Shown: positions 9,435-17,123 of the stretch, piece by piece
Layout: each line of letters begins with the position of its first letter
Position numbering within the stretch: position 1 is the first letter of the stretch
Source of the DNA: a bacterium
GTDB taxonomy: Bacteria; Bacteroidota; Bacteroidia; Cytophagales; Cyclobacteriaceae
Reading direction: 5' to 3'
Assembly: GCA_024743255.1 (NCBI GenBank)
Contig: JANSWY010000004.1
Span: 87,604-151,603, forward strand
DNA: 64,000 bases
Notes under the pieces: model-generated
The model's input: only the letters and a program-made list of their open reading frames with translations
Told to the model about the DNA's origin: nothing
The model's database searches: none
Position numbers and translations under genes: made by a program

Positions 9435-9808
9435 CAACTAATATCTTTATTGGATTCAACCATCTGTATTGTATTTGAAATAAATTCATCAAGCTTAGTC
9501 TCATCAATTTCGATAGATTTCTTTATTCGAATACACCCTTTACCAGTGTCTAACCCAGCTAGAAGCTCATTGCCTGATTCAATCTTACAAATATCACCAA
9601 CATACAAACTCACATAGTTTTTTTGAGCATTCAAATGAAAAACACTTACTCCTTTAAGCTTATAATTAAGCATTTTATATTCTATTGATTCCTCAATGTC
9701 TGAATTAGTGGAAGTAATCATTTTCCTCAATTCGACCACCTTCTCTTTTCTCCAATCTTCTTCTAAAGAATCTAAGTATTCGGTTGGGGTGTTAGCCTTG
9801 TATTGCAT
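9431..9808 (-). CDS. DUF1801 domain-containing protein
   Basis: The start chosen is ATG 9808, giving 125 residues (MQYKANTPTEYLDSL). A longer reading to 9973 would overlap the divergent ArsR gene and its operator and adds non-family sequence. The protein shows the DUF1801/YdhG pattern: YLDSLEEDWRKEKVVELRKMI, the FHLNAQKNYVSLYVG core and the GKGCIRIKK strand near the C-terminus. The family has no agreed biochemical role. The gene is divergent from the ArsR regulator and shares a 74-base control region containing a palindromic operator with it, so it is probably under ArsR control. Confidence 0.85.
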   Translation of the reverse strand: MQYKANTPTEYLDSLEEDWRKEKVVELRKMITSTNSDIEESIEYKMLNYKLKGVSVFHLNAQKNYVSLYVGDICKIESGNELLAGLDTGKGCIRIKKSIEIDETKLDEFISNTIQMVESNKDISC

Positions 9809-9843
9809 AATTAAATATAGAATGTATTTGAATAATTCCTTAA

Positions 9844-9867
9844 ACATATCGATAATTCTCGATATGT
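9844..9867. promoter_or_regulatory. Palindromic operator between DUF1801 and ArsR genes
   Basis: The arms ACATATCGA (9844-9852) and TCGATATGT (9859-9867) are perfect inverted repeats with a 6-base spacer. The dyad sits 16 bases before the ArsR ATG and 36 bases before the DUF1801 ATG. This is the size and position expected for autoregulation by an ArsR-type dimer; binding by this protein is inferred. Confidence 0.7.
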
Positions 9868-9882
9868 AGATATATTTATGGT

Positions 9883-10182
9883 ATGGATATAGTTGAGGTA
9901 AGCAAAGTACTTTCCAACAAAACACGAGTAGATATTCTTGATTGGCTAAAATCTCCGGATGATAATTTCCCACCTCACAAGGAATTGGGTCATTTTGACT
10001 TTGGGGTTTGTGGGCAGTTTATTCAGGAGAAATGTGGGTTGTCACAATCTACAATATCTCATTACCTAAGTATGATGATTCAAGCGGATTTGCTGATCGC
10101 CACAAGAATAGGGAAGTGGACTTATTACCAACGCAATGAGGAAAAACTAGAGGAATACAGGTCAATAATTTCAAAACTTTAA
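9883..10182 (+). CDS. ArsR-family winged-helix regulator
   Basis: The 99-residue protein is a single ArsR-type winged helix: KVLSNKTRVDILDWL (helix 1-2), recognition region CGLSQSTISHYLSMMIQADLL and the wing ATRIGKWTYYQRNEEKL. It has one pair of cysteines (VCGQFIQEKCGL) but no canonical ArsR metal-binding CxC motif, so metal sensing cannot be assumed. The PLP decarboxylase gene starts 11 bases after its stop, suggesting an operon. The palindrome just upstream is its likely operator. Confidence 0.92.
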   Translation: MDIVEVSKVLSNKTRVDILDWLKSPDDNFPPHKELGHFDFGVCGQFIQEKCGLSQSTISHYLSMMIQADLLIATRIGKWTYYQRNEEKLEEYRSIISKL

Positions 10183-10193
10183 GGCATTTATAA

Positions 10194-11600
10194 ATGAAGA
10201 GCTTGCAACAAAAAATGTTTGGGGAATTTGCTTCTGGCAACTTGAATGACAAGGTAAACCAGGCAAATAAGGAATACCTAAAAATAATTCATCAACGAGA
10301 GGTTTATCCAACAGATGAGGCAGTTCAGAAACTGGAAGTATTTGATGAGGAACTTCAGAACAGTAGCATCTCAGGAGAGGAGGTACTAAATAGACTTATT
10401 GAGTTTGGAGCTCCGGCAACAGTCGCACAATTGGGAGGTAGATATTTCGGATTTGTGAATGGTAATGCTGTCCCTGCTGGCTTAGCAGCTAAAAGTCTGG
10501 CAACCTACTGGGATCAGAACTCGGCTATGCATGTGTTGTCGCCAATTACTTCAAAACTTGAAACAGTAGCAGAAAGGTGGCTGAAGGACCTATTTGGTTT
10601 ACCTGACTCCACAGCTGCAGGGTTTGTAAGCGGCACCTCAGCGGCGAATCTATGTGGACTAGCTGCGGGCAGGTTTAGAATACTCCAAAGAGCTGGCTGG
10701 GACGTAAATGAAAATGGACTAAACGGATCTCCGAAAATCAGAATTGTCGCGGGCAAAGATGCTCATTCCACAGTTTTGAAAGCCATTGGTATTTTGGGGT
10801 TAGGAAAAGCCAATATTGAGTGGGTTGAGGTGGATGATCAAGGAAGAATGATTCCAGATGCTTTACCGACATTAGATGAAATGACACTTCTGATTTTACA
10901 GGCAGGAAATGTCAATAGCGGTTCATTTGATCCATTTAATAAAATATGTCAAAAAGCCAATAAAGCAAACGCTTGGGTGCATATAGATGGTGCATTTGGT
11001 CTTTGGGCACAAGCATCTAATGAGTTGCAATATTTGACAAAAGGGATTGGACTGGCAGATTCCTGGGCTGTTGATGGCCATAAGACTCTCAATACGCCAT
11101 ATGATAGCGGAATCGTCTTATGCAAAGATAAGGATGCATTAGTATCAGCACTTCATATGACTGGGAGTTACATCGTCGTAAGCAAGGAGAGAGATGGTAT
11201 GTTTTATACTCCGGAAATGTCCAGAAGAGCCAGAGGTATTGAATTGTGGGCTACTATGAAGTTCCTGGGCAAGAATGGGATTGATGAAATGGTTACTGGA
11301 TTGCACCACCGTGCGAAACAATTTGCGACTGAAATCAGCGAGATTAACGGATTTCATGTGCCAAATGACGTTGTGTTTAATCAGGTTCTTATTCAATGTG
11401 ACAGTGATGAACTTACAGCAAAAACAATGGAGTTAATACAGCACTATCGTGACTGCTGGGTAGGTGGAGCTATGTGGAAAGGGAAGAAAGTAATCCGCGT
11501 TAGTGTTTGCTCTTGGGCAACAACAGAGGAGGATATTTCGATATCGGTTAAGTCGTTTGAAAAGGCCTTGAGGGAAGTTCAATCCTTAGAAAGCGTTTAA
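10194..11600 (+). CDS. PLP-dependent group II decarboxylase-like protein
   Basis: The 468-residue protein belongs to the pyridoxal-phosphate decarboxylases of the glutamate/aromatic amino-acid type. Visible landmarks are GFVSGTSAANLCGL (phosphate-binding region), VHIDGAFGLWA (Asp that contacts the PLP ring nitrogen) and DGHKTLN with the Schiff-base Lys297. The substrate cannot be read from the sequence; related proteins include aspartate, diaminobutyrate and aromatic-acid decarboxylases. It follows the ArsR gene by 11 bases and is probably regulated by it. Its 3' end overlaps the convergent gene by 15 bases. Confidence 0.9.
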   Translation: MKSLQQKMFGEFASGNLNDKVNQANKEYLKIIHQREVYPTDEAVQKLEVFDEELQNSSISGEEVLNRLIEFGAPATVAQLGGRYFGFVNGNAVPAGLAAKSLATYWDQNSAMHVLSPITSKLETVAERWLKDLFGLPDSTAAGFVSGTSAANLCGLAAGRFRILQRAGWDVNENGLNGSPKIRIVAGKDAHSTVLKAIGILGLGKANIEWVEVDDQGRMIPDALPTLDEMTLLILQAGNVNSGSFDPFNKICQKANKANAWVHIDGAFGLWAQASNELQYLTKGIGLADSWAVDGHKTLNTPYDSGIVLCKDKDALVSALHMTGSYIVVSKERDGMFYTPEMSRRARGIELWATMKFLGKNGIDEMVTGLHHRAKQFATEISEINGFHVPNDVVFNQVLIQCDSDELTAKTMELIQHYRDCWVGGAMWKGKKVIRVSVCSWATTEEDISISVKSFEKALREVQSLESV

Positions 11601-12125
11601 AAACTGCTTTTGCAATAATCTGGAATTAAGCTGTACATTGTCATATGCTGCTGATTCCAGGTTTCGTAGATTAATGACCTCCTGACCTTCCATCATCTTG
11701 ATGAGTATTTGGTCTTTAAAATAATACCGGTACTCTTCTTTTGCATTTTCGTCTTCACTGATATGATAATGAAAAATCAAATCTCCCTCTAAATACAAAT
11801 ATTCCTGGTGGATAGAATAGCTTGATCCAGACTCATCTATAACTACTTTTATTAATACATTTTCACCATCGGTACCACATTCATCACATTGTTTGGGATC
11901 ATCATTATACCAGAATTGTATAGTCTTTTCATAATTCCCTACTGCTCTCCATGGTTGATCGTTAGCATTCACTTTCAACTCATTTAAATACAAGCAATCC
12001 ATCTCACAATTCCCACTTTTTTTCCCAATCTCTGTATAGTGGGTTCTGATTGCATCAATATCAGAATTCTGTGAGAATACATTTAAGTACAGCAGCAATG
12101 GAATAACTAAACTGAAATATTTCAT
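11586..12125 (-). CDS. Exported hypothetical protein
   Basis: The 179-residue product has a signal peptide (MKYFSLVIPLLLYLNVFSQ). The mature part contains two cysteine pairs, GNCEMDC and CDECG, and alternating strands (VLIKVVIDESGSSYSIHQEYLYLEGDLIFHY) typical of small periplasmic beta-rich proteins. I do not recognise a family. Its ATG overlaps the stop of the upstream VOC gene by 4 bases, so the two are co-translated. The 3' end overlaps the decarboxylase gene by 15 bases. Confidence 0.75.
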   Translation of the reverse strand: MKYFSLVIPLLLYLNVFSQNSDIDAIRTHYTEIGKKSGNCEMDCLYLNELKVNANDQPWRAVGNYEKTIQFWYNDDPKQCDECGTDGENVLIKVVIDESGSSYSIHQEYLYLEGDLIFHYHISEDENAKEEYRYYFKDQILIKMMEGQEVINLRNLESAAYDNVQLNSRLLQKQFLNAF

Positions 12126-12583
12126 TGTTCAAATATTTGAATTCTATTGTTGTCAGGGTCAAACAAAATGATCATCCTTTTACCTGAAGTTGGGTCGGTA
12201 ACGATATCACCATTAAATCTTACACTATTACGTCTAAACCTCTCAATACAATCATCAAAATTAGGTACAGAAAACCCAACTTTAAACAAACCAATAAATC
12301 TGCTGCCAGTACTCAATTCATTTGGGTCAACTGCGGATTCCAGTTCAATGATTTCCAGTTTGTTTTCTCCATTTTTGAGATTGGCTTGTTTGAGCCCTCG
12401 TTCATCCAGACTCACCTGGTTGACAATTTCAAACTCCAGATTCTTTTGGTACCAACTAAGACTACTATCAAAATCAGTGACCATGATTGCAAAGAAACTG
12501 GTATTGATAGTTTGATTTGAAACTTGTGCTTTTATACTTCCAGCTAAGGCCAGGAAAGTGATAAGAAATATGTATCGGTTCAT
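12122..12583 (-). CDS. Exported VOC (glyoxalase/bleomycin-resistance fold) protein
   Basis: The 153-residue protein combines a clear signal peptide (MNRYIFLITFLALAGSIKAQ) with one VOC domain: FFAIMVTDFDSSLSWYQKNL at the start, GFSVPNFDDCIERF for the second module and the DPDNNRIQIFEQ ending. VOC proteins are usually cytoplasmic metalloenzymes or binders, so the export signal is notable. The usual metal-ligand Glu near the C-terminus is present in QIFEQ. It is the first gene of a two-gene unit with the exported hypothetical protein. Confidence 0.85.
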   Translation of the reverse strand: MNRYIFLITFLALAGSIKAQVSNQTINTSFFAIMVTDFDSSLSWYQKNLEFEIVNQVSLDERGLKQANLKNGENKLEIIELESAVDPNELSTGSRFIGLFKVGFSVPNFDDCIERFRRNSVRFNGDIVTDPTSGKRMIILFDPDNNRIQIFEQ

Positions 12584-12626
12584 TCAAGTATTATTAGTTA
12601 CTCAATTTACCGAAATTTATTGCCAT

Positions 12627-13451
12627 TTAGTTTGAGGCAATCCTCTGATGTTTTGTCATTGCACCCATTACAAGACTCATGATTTTTATTTTGGCCCACC
12701 TAGGTACAGTCATCAATGACCCGACCAGGAATTTAGTTAACAGCCCAGGCAACACAGTTGTTTTTCGACCTAAGGCCCGCAGAATAGGAACAGCAACCTG
12801 ATCAGGCGTCATGACCAAGCCGCCCATTTCCATATTAGATCTCTTGGCAAATCCAGTTTTTACAGGACCTGGAGCAGCAGCCAAAATATCAATGTTGTGA
12901 ATCTTCAATTCTTGTCGCAATGCTTCTGCCAAAGATTGTACATAAGCCTTGGAAGCAGCATAATGAGCAGCATATGGTACACCCTGGAAGCCAACCATTG
13001 AACTCAGAAGAATAATACCTCCTTTTCCACGCTTTTTGAATACTTCACTGAAGTGTTTTGTTGAAATTAAAACGGCTTCACAATTTAATCTAAGCATATT
13101 GATCTCATCATTTAGGGTACTACTCATAAACAATCCTGAATTACCGAATCCAGCTGAGGCAACATATAATCCAATATCGATTGTAGAAGTTGCGTTGATG
13201 AGATGATCTATACCTTCTCTGGTAGATAAATCAGCGATGATTATTTCCGTTTCCGCATCAAATCTTGTAGAGATTTCCTGGGAGATATCTTCCAAAGGTT
13301 CTTGACTTCTGGCATTTAATACCACGTTTAAGCCAGCTTCTGCTAGTTTCATCGCAATTTCTCTTCCAATCCCGGATGAAGCACCAGTTACTAATGCCCA
13401 AGGACCATAATTGTCCTTCAGTCTATTCTTTAGATTATTTGAATAATTCAT
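12627..13451 (-). CDS. SDR-family NAD(P)-dependent oxidoreductase
   Basis: The 274-residue protein is a classical short-chain dehydrogenase: the cofactor motif TGASSGIG near residue 21, the ADLS segment, SSMVG with the catalytic Ser region, and YAASKAY with the catalytic Tyr and Lys. The start is taken at ATG 13451 (MNYSNNLKN), since the extra 24 residues of the longer reading from 13523 are unlike the family. The C-terminus is basic and hydrophobic (WAKIKIMSLVMGAM), as in membrane-associated SDRs. Substrate unknown. Confidence 0.92.
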   Translation of the reverse strand: MNYSNNLKNRLKDNYGPWALVTGASSGIGREIAMKLAEAGLNVVLNARSQEPLEDISQEISTRFDAETEIIIADLSTREGIDHLINATSTIDIGLYVASAGFGNSGLFMSSTLNDEINMLRLNCEAVLISTKHFSEVFKKRGKGGIILLSSMVGFQGVPYAAHYAASKAYVQSLAEALRQELKIHNIDILAAAPGPVKTGFAKRSNMEMGGLVMTPDQVAVPILRALGRKTTVLPGLLTKFLVGSLMTVPRWAKIKIMSLVMGAMTKHQRIASN

Positions 13452-13595
13452 TCTTGATTTGTTTGATTTTGTATTGCAATCATATTGGTAATTAGTAGCT
13501 AATAATAGCTTCTGGTGCCACATGACATCAAATTGGTGAGTATGGGAAGAAAATAATCTAACCGAATAGAAAGAATAAGGTTTAGAAATATTATA

Positions 13596-14455
13596 ATGCC
13601 ACCAATGAATATATTAAGCTGGTTAAGCAAGCCCTATCCATTAATAAACAGATCACGAGACAGGTTTCTAATTATTATCCTATTCGGGTTATTCACCTTC
13701 TTGTTTCTACGTCTATATAGACCATTTGGAGCTGAAAAAATTGATGAATACACCACCGTTTTTCTCTCTGGGTTTGGATTGATGGTTTCAGTAGGGTTGG
13801 GCATCAATTACTTTTTAATTCCAAAATTGTTACCACAACTTTTTGATCAGGATAAATGGCAGGTCTTTAAGGAGATAATTTATATTTCCTGGAGTTTCTT
13901 ACTCATATCGTTTTTTAATTTTGTTTACAACTCAACAGTAGGAGAAGAGCTGGCTCCACAACATACTTTTATAGAGTTTTTTGAATCACATTTTCTGTTG
14001 GGATTTTCCCAACAATCATCATGGTTTTTATGGTGGAGTTGTACCTAAGCAAAAGAAACAAGGAACAGGCACTTGCCATTACGGAAAGCCTTGATGCTAC
14101 AAGTTCTTTAGAGAAAAATGTTATTCAGATTGAAAGTGAAAGCAAAAAAGAAGAGACTCTGATATTAGACTTAGATCAATTCTTATTCGCAATGGCAGAT
14201 AATAATTACACCACCATTTATTTCATGAAAGATGCTGTGCTCAGGAAGCACCTATTAAGAGTGAAAATCAAGAACCTGCAGGATCAATTGTCGAAGTATC
14301 CTTCAATTCTGAGGACCCATAAATCGTTTCTGGTGAATAAACAAAAGATTGTAAGTCTGGAAGGCAATGCCAGATCACTAAACATTATTCTTGATGGATA
14401 TAACGGGAAATTGCCAGTAAGCCGATCTATTTCCAGAGAGTTATTGGTCAGTTAG
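13596..14455 (+). pseudogene. LytTR membrane transcription regulator, frameshifted
   Basis: Two overlapping frames encode one protein. Frame 1 (13596-14048) gives the N-terminal membrane part with four hydrophobic helices and then runs out of family sequence after HFLLG. Frame 2 (from about 14003, first ATG 14021, to 14455) continues with the last helix (IFPTIIMVFMVELYL) and a complete LytTR DNA-binding domain (MADNNYTTIYF, then LRTHKSFLVNKQKI). Restoring one G in the GGG at 14000-14002 joins them into 286 residues. No good slippery heptamer is visible, so a real one-base deletion or an assembly error is more likely than programmed frameshifting. The DNA-binding half might still be made from ATG 14021. 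Confidence 0.85.
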
Positions 14456-14479
14456 AGGAATGCTATTAGATTTATCAAC

Positions 14480-14743
14480 ATGATCAAAATGAATGAGTCC
14501 TGGAATGATTATCAGAAGTCATTATTCTGGGATAACATGGGGGATTGGAATAAAGCACATGATCTTATACAAGATTTAGAAACATCAGAAGCTGCCTGGA
14601 TACATGCCTACTTGCACCGAAAAGAAGGAGATGACTGGAATGCCAGATACTGGTATCAACAAGCCAGCAAACCATTTTTCGAAGGAAGTTTGGAGCAGGA
14701 GTGGGTTTCGCTTTGGGATTACTTTAATTCGGAGATGAGATAA
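14480..14743 (+). CDS. Small conserved protein, unknown function
   Basis: The 87-residue protein is dominated by aromatic and acidic residues (WNDYQKSLFWDNMGDWNKAHDLI; AWIHAYLHRKEGDDWNARYW). The pattern of Trp/Ala helices and the YLHRKEGD..NA.YWY block recur in small Bacteroidota proteins of unknown function, which is from family memory and not proven here. No signal or membrane helix is seen. It starts 24 bases after the LytTR stop and may be in the same transcript. Confidence 0.75.
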   Translation: MIKMNESWNDYQKSLFWDNMGDWNKAHDLIQDLETSEAAWIHAYLHRKEGDDWNARYWYQQASKPFFEGSLEQEWVSLWDYFNSEMR

Positions 14744-14992
14744 ACATGTTTTTCGTGGATGCAACGGAATTCGGGATTCTGGATATTTTCATGTCACTAC
14801 AGAAATTTTCAGAAAATCCTAAATTCTAATATCTAAATCCTAAATACACATTCTTTAAATAACTCGCTTGTCTGCCGAGTCCTTCGCCAGAGGCTATGGC
14901 CGCCGGTGAAAGGAGCACACCTCTTAACCCGCAACTCGTTTACTGACAACTGACAACTGACAACTGACAACTGACAACTGACAACTGACAAC
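14744..14992. other. Gene-free stretch with repeats and a GC-rich block
   Basis: This 249-base gap holds no credible coding sequence. It contains a loose AT-rich duplication (AAATCCTAAAT type, about 14815-14845), a block markedly richer in G and C than its surroundings (about 14870-14935, including TCCTTCGCC and GGTGAAAGGA), and the 7-bp tandem array at its end. The appearance is that of an extragenic repeat element. Confidence 0.55.
14943..14991. repeat. 7-bp tandem repeat, 7 perfect copies of CTGACAA
   Basis: Seven identical copies of CTGACAA run from 14943 to 14991 and stop 1 base short of the stop codon of the minus-strand cyclophilin gene. The unit length and perfection make copy-number change by slippage likely. 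It would lie in the 3' untranslated part of the cyclophilin mRNA. Confidence 0.95.
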
Positions 14993-15706
14993 TCACTCAA
15001 ACTCATACCCATACAACTTAGTAATCTTTTTCAGCTTCAACTTCTCTACAGTCACTGTCATCTTTATATCTTTCAAAGGACGGTTATTCCTTTTATTCAC
15101 CTCCTGAGCTGCAATAATATCAATGATGTCAATTCCTTCCATGATTTCTCCAAAAACCACATACTCTCCATCAAGGTGAGGAGTACCTCCAATTTCTTGG
15201 TAATCCTTTTTGGCTTGTTCGGAGAACGTCTTGCCCCGCTTTTCCCAGCTGCTAAGTTCTCTTTCACTGATCTTTTTACCCATTGCAATATAGAATTGAC
15301 TACCACTGGAATTCTTCTTGGGGTTCACTGAATCTGGTTGACGAGCTGCGGCAATAGCTCCCTTTTTGTGATAAAGCCCATCCACAAATTCAGCTTCAAC
15401 AGTATATCCAGGTCCGCCAGTTCCGATTTTGCTGGCATTTCCACCTTTTTTGGAGTTTGGGTCTCCTCCCTGAATCATGAAGTTGTTCATTACCCTGTGG
15501 AAAGTAGTGCCTGTATAAAACCCCTCTTCAGTTAGCTTAAGGAAGTTAGCTTTATGCTTTGGCGTCTCATCAAATAGAATGAAGAACATGTCTCCATACT
15601 CTGTGCTTATTTTAAAGACGTAATCATGCTTTTTCTTCTTCTGGGCGTTAAGGCTACCTGAAAGAGTTAATGCAATTAGCAGGGCTGTTAAAATTCTCAT
15701 GGACAT
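14993..15706 (-). CDS. Exported cyclophilin-type peptidyl-prolyl isomerase
   Basis: The 237-residue protein has a signal peptide (ending SGSLNAQ) and a cyclophilin domain over residues about 30-225. Family motifs are clear: TTFHRVMNNFMIQGGDP (catalytic Arg in FHRV, FMIQGGD), GSQFYIAMG, and FGEIMEGIDIIDII. Cyclophilins catalyse cis-trans isomerisation of prolyl bonds; this one would act on proteins in the periplasm. A Lys/Ser-rich insertion (KISERELSSWEKRGKTFSEQ) extends one loop. A second start at 15700 would give nearly the same signal peptide. Confidence 0.93.
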   Translation of the reverse strand: MSMRILTALLIALTLSGSLNAQKKKKHDYVFKISTEYGDMFFILFDETPKHKANFLKLTEEGFYTGTTFHRVMNNFMIQGGDPNSKKGGNASKIGTGGPGYTVEAEFVDGLYHKKGAIAAARQPDSVNPKKNSSGSQFYIAMGKKISERELSSWEKRGKTFSEQAKKDYQEIGGTPHLDGEYVVFGEIMEGIDIIDIIAAQEVNKRNNRPLKDIKMTVTVEKLKLKKITKLYGYEFE

Positions 15707-15743
15707 TAATTTAAGGAGCTGAAATTAATAATTGTGTACAAAT

Positions 15744-15780
15744 AAAAAAACCTGAGATTGCTCCCAGGTTTTATATTTTT
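15744..15780. terminator. Terminator of the aldolase gene (bidirectional)
   Basis: AAAACCTG (15747-15754) pairs with CAGGTTTT (15765-15772). Read on the minus strand, the stem is followed by a run of seven T, so it ends the aldolase transcript; a shorter T-rich tail exists on the plus strand. It lies between the aldolase stop and the cyclophilin start. Confidence 0.8.
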
Positions 15781-15794
15781 ATGATCGGTTGAAA

Positions 15795-16859
15795 TTACTT
15801 ATTTCTTCCGATACAATTTAGATCATCAAATGCTTCCTTAAGTCTGGTAACGAAAGCTTTTTCACCTTCTCTTAACCATACTCTTGGATCGTAGTGTTTC
15901 TTGTTTGGAGAATCGTCACCATCAGGGCTACCAATCTGAGTTTGAAGGTATCCTTCTTTTCCTTTGTAGTACTCTCTGATACCACTCCAGAATGCCCATT
16001 GCATATCAGTGTCAATATTCATTTTGATTGCACCATACTCAATAGCTTCTCTGATTTCTTCAGTAGTAGAACCTGAACCACCGTGGAATACGAAGTTTAC
16101 AGGGTTTGGACCAGTTCCATATTTTTCAATGATATAATCCTGAGAGTTCTTCAAGATTTTTGGAGTAAGCTTAACATTACCAGGCTTGTAAACACCGTGT
16201 ACGTTACCAAACGCTGCTGCGATAGTGAAGTTTTCACTAATTGCTTTCAGGTTTTCGTAAGAGTAAGCTACCTCTTCAGGTTGAGTGTAAAGTTTAGAGC
16301 TATCGATATCAGTGTTATCAACACCATCTTCCTCACCACCAGTTACACCAAGCTCGATTTCAAGAGTCATGCCCATTTTAGCCATTCTCTCTAAGTACTT
16401 TTTTGATATATCGATGTTCTCCTCAAGTGGCTCCTCAGAAAGGTCAATCATGTGAGAACTATATAATGGCTTACCAGTTGCTTCGAAGTGTTTTTCACTT
16501 GCGTCCAACATTCCATCAATCCAAGGTAATAACTTCTTAGCAGCATGATCTGTATGTAAGATTACAGGTACACCGTATAGCTCAGCCATGTGATGTACAT
16601 GATGAGCACCTGCTATAGCTCCAGCAATTGACGCCTTTTGGCCATCATTGCTAAGCCCTTTTCCTGCGTTAAAAGCAGCTCCTCCATTAGAGAACTGAAT
16701 GATTACTGGTGAGTTTACCTCACGAGCTGTTTCTAAAACACCATTAATTGTGTTGCTTCCGATTACGTTAACTGCAGGTAATGCAAAGTTTTGTTCGTTT
16801 GCGTAGTTTAATACCTCTGTTACTTCTTCTCCTGTAAGTACTCCTGGTCTAAATTTCAT
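15795..16859 (-). CDS. fbaA: Class II fructose-bisphosphate aldolase
   Basis: The 354-residue enzyme is a full-length FbaA-type aldolase: VILHTDHAAKK carries the first zinc His and the catalytic Asp; LEIELGVTGGEEDGVDN follows; then FGNVHGVYKPGNVKL (zinc His) and FVFHGGSGS (zinc His and phosphate loop); and the C-terminal INIDTDMQW-like strand (MNIDTDMQWAFW). It cleaves fructose-1,6-bisphosphate to the two triose phosphates in glycolysis, and runs in reverse in gluconeogenesis. It is monocistronic, with its own promoter element and terminator. Confidence 0.97.
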   Translation of the reverse strand: MKFRPGVLTGEEVTEVLNYANEQNFALPAVNVIGSNTINGVLETAREVNSPVIIQFSNGGAAFNAGKGLSNDGQKASIAGAIAGAHHVHHMAELYGVPVILHTDHAAKKLLPWIDGMLDASEKHFEATGKPLYSSHMIDLSEEPLEENIDISKKYLERMAKMGMTLEIELGVTGGEEDGVDNTDIDSSKLYTQPEEVAYSYENLKAISENFTIAAAFGNVHGVYKPGNVKLTPKILKNSQDYIIEKYGTGPNPVNFVFHGGSGSTTEEIREAIEYGAIKMNIDTDMQWAFWSGIREYYKGKEGYLQTQIGSPDGDDSPNKKHYDPRVWLREGEKAFVTRLKEAFDDLNCIGRNK

Positions 16860-16907
16860 AATGCTAAAAATTGAAGTTGATTAATACCAATTTCTGGATT
16901 AATGCCG

Positions 16908-16915
16908 CAAATATA
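16908..16915 (-). promoter_or_regulatory. Bacteroidetes -7 promoter element of the aldolase gene
   Basis: The minus strand reads TATATTTG, an exact match to the Bacteroidota -7 consensus TAnnTTTG, about 50 bases upstream of the aldolase ATG. A clear -33 TTG at the usual spacing is not evident. Confidence 0.55.
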
Positions 16916-17020
16916 ATCGTATTTTTCATCTAACCTGAATGCAATCCGAATTCTTCTTCTAATGCTTGATTTGATTGATTTTTAAGCATGATTGTTAGTG
17001 GATCAAAAAATGTTTTAAAA

Positions 17021-17034
17021 TGCAAACGTATGCA
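17021..17034. promoter_or_regulatory. LacI-type operator-like dyad upstream of the maltose-type transporter
   Basis: TGCAAACGTATGCA is a 14-bp near-palindrome with a central CG and only one mismatched pair, the form typical of LacI-family operators. It lies 90 bases before the transporter ATG in a 264-base gap that contains nothing else recognisable. No LacI-family gene is in this window, so the regulator would be encoded elsewhere. Confidence 0.5.
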
Positions 17035-17123
17035 TAAATTTTATTGGATAAAGGCAACCCAACTTTTGAATTTTTAACATTACATTAGGCTATTGTTTTG
17101 CAATTATTTTAAATAGATAGCGT

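Noticed and set aside
9809..9973. Longer N-terminus of the DUF1801 protein
   Set aside because: It would run through the palindromic operator and into the divergent ArsR gene; the family starts at the ATG at 9808.
13985..14025. Programmed -1 frameshift site
   Set aside because: The sequence around the shift has no X_XXY_YYZ heptamer and no obvious downstream stem.
14021..14455. Second LytTR frame as an independent normal gene
   Set aside because: The sequence joins smoothly with the upstream frame after one base is restored, and the upstream frame ends in non-family residues.
14943..14991. CRISPR array
   Set aside because: The 7-bp units are directly adjacent with no spacers, and no cas gene is present.
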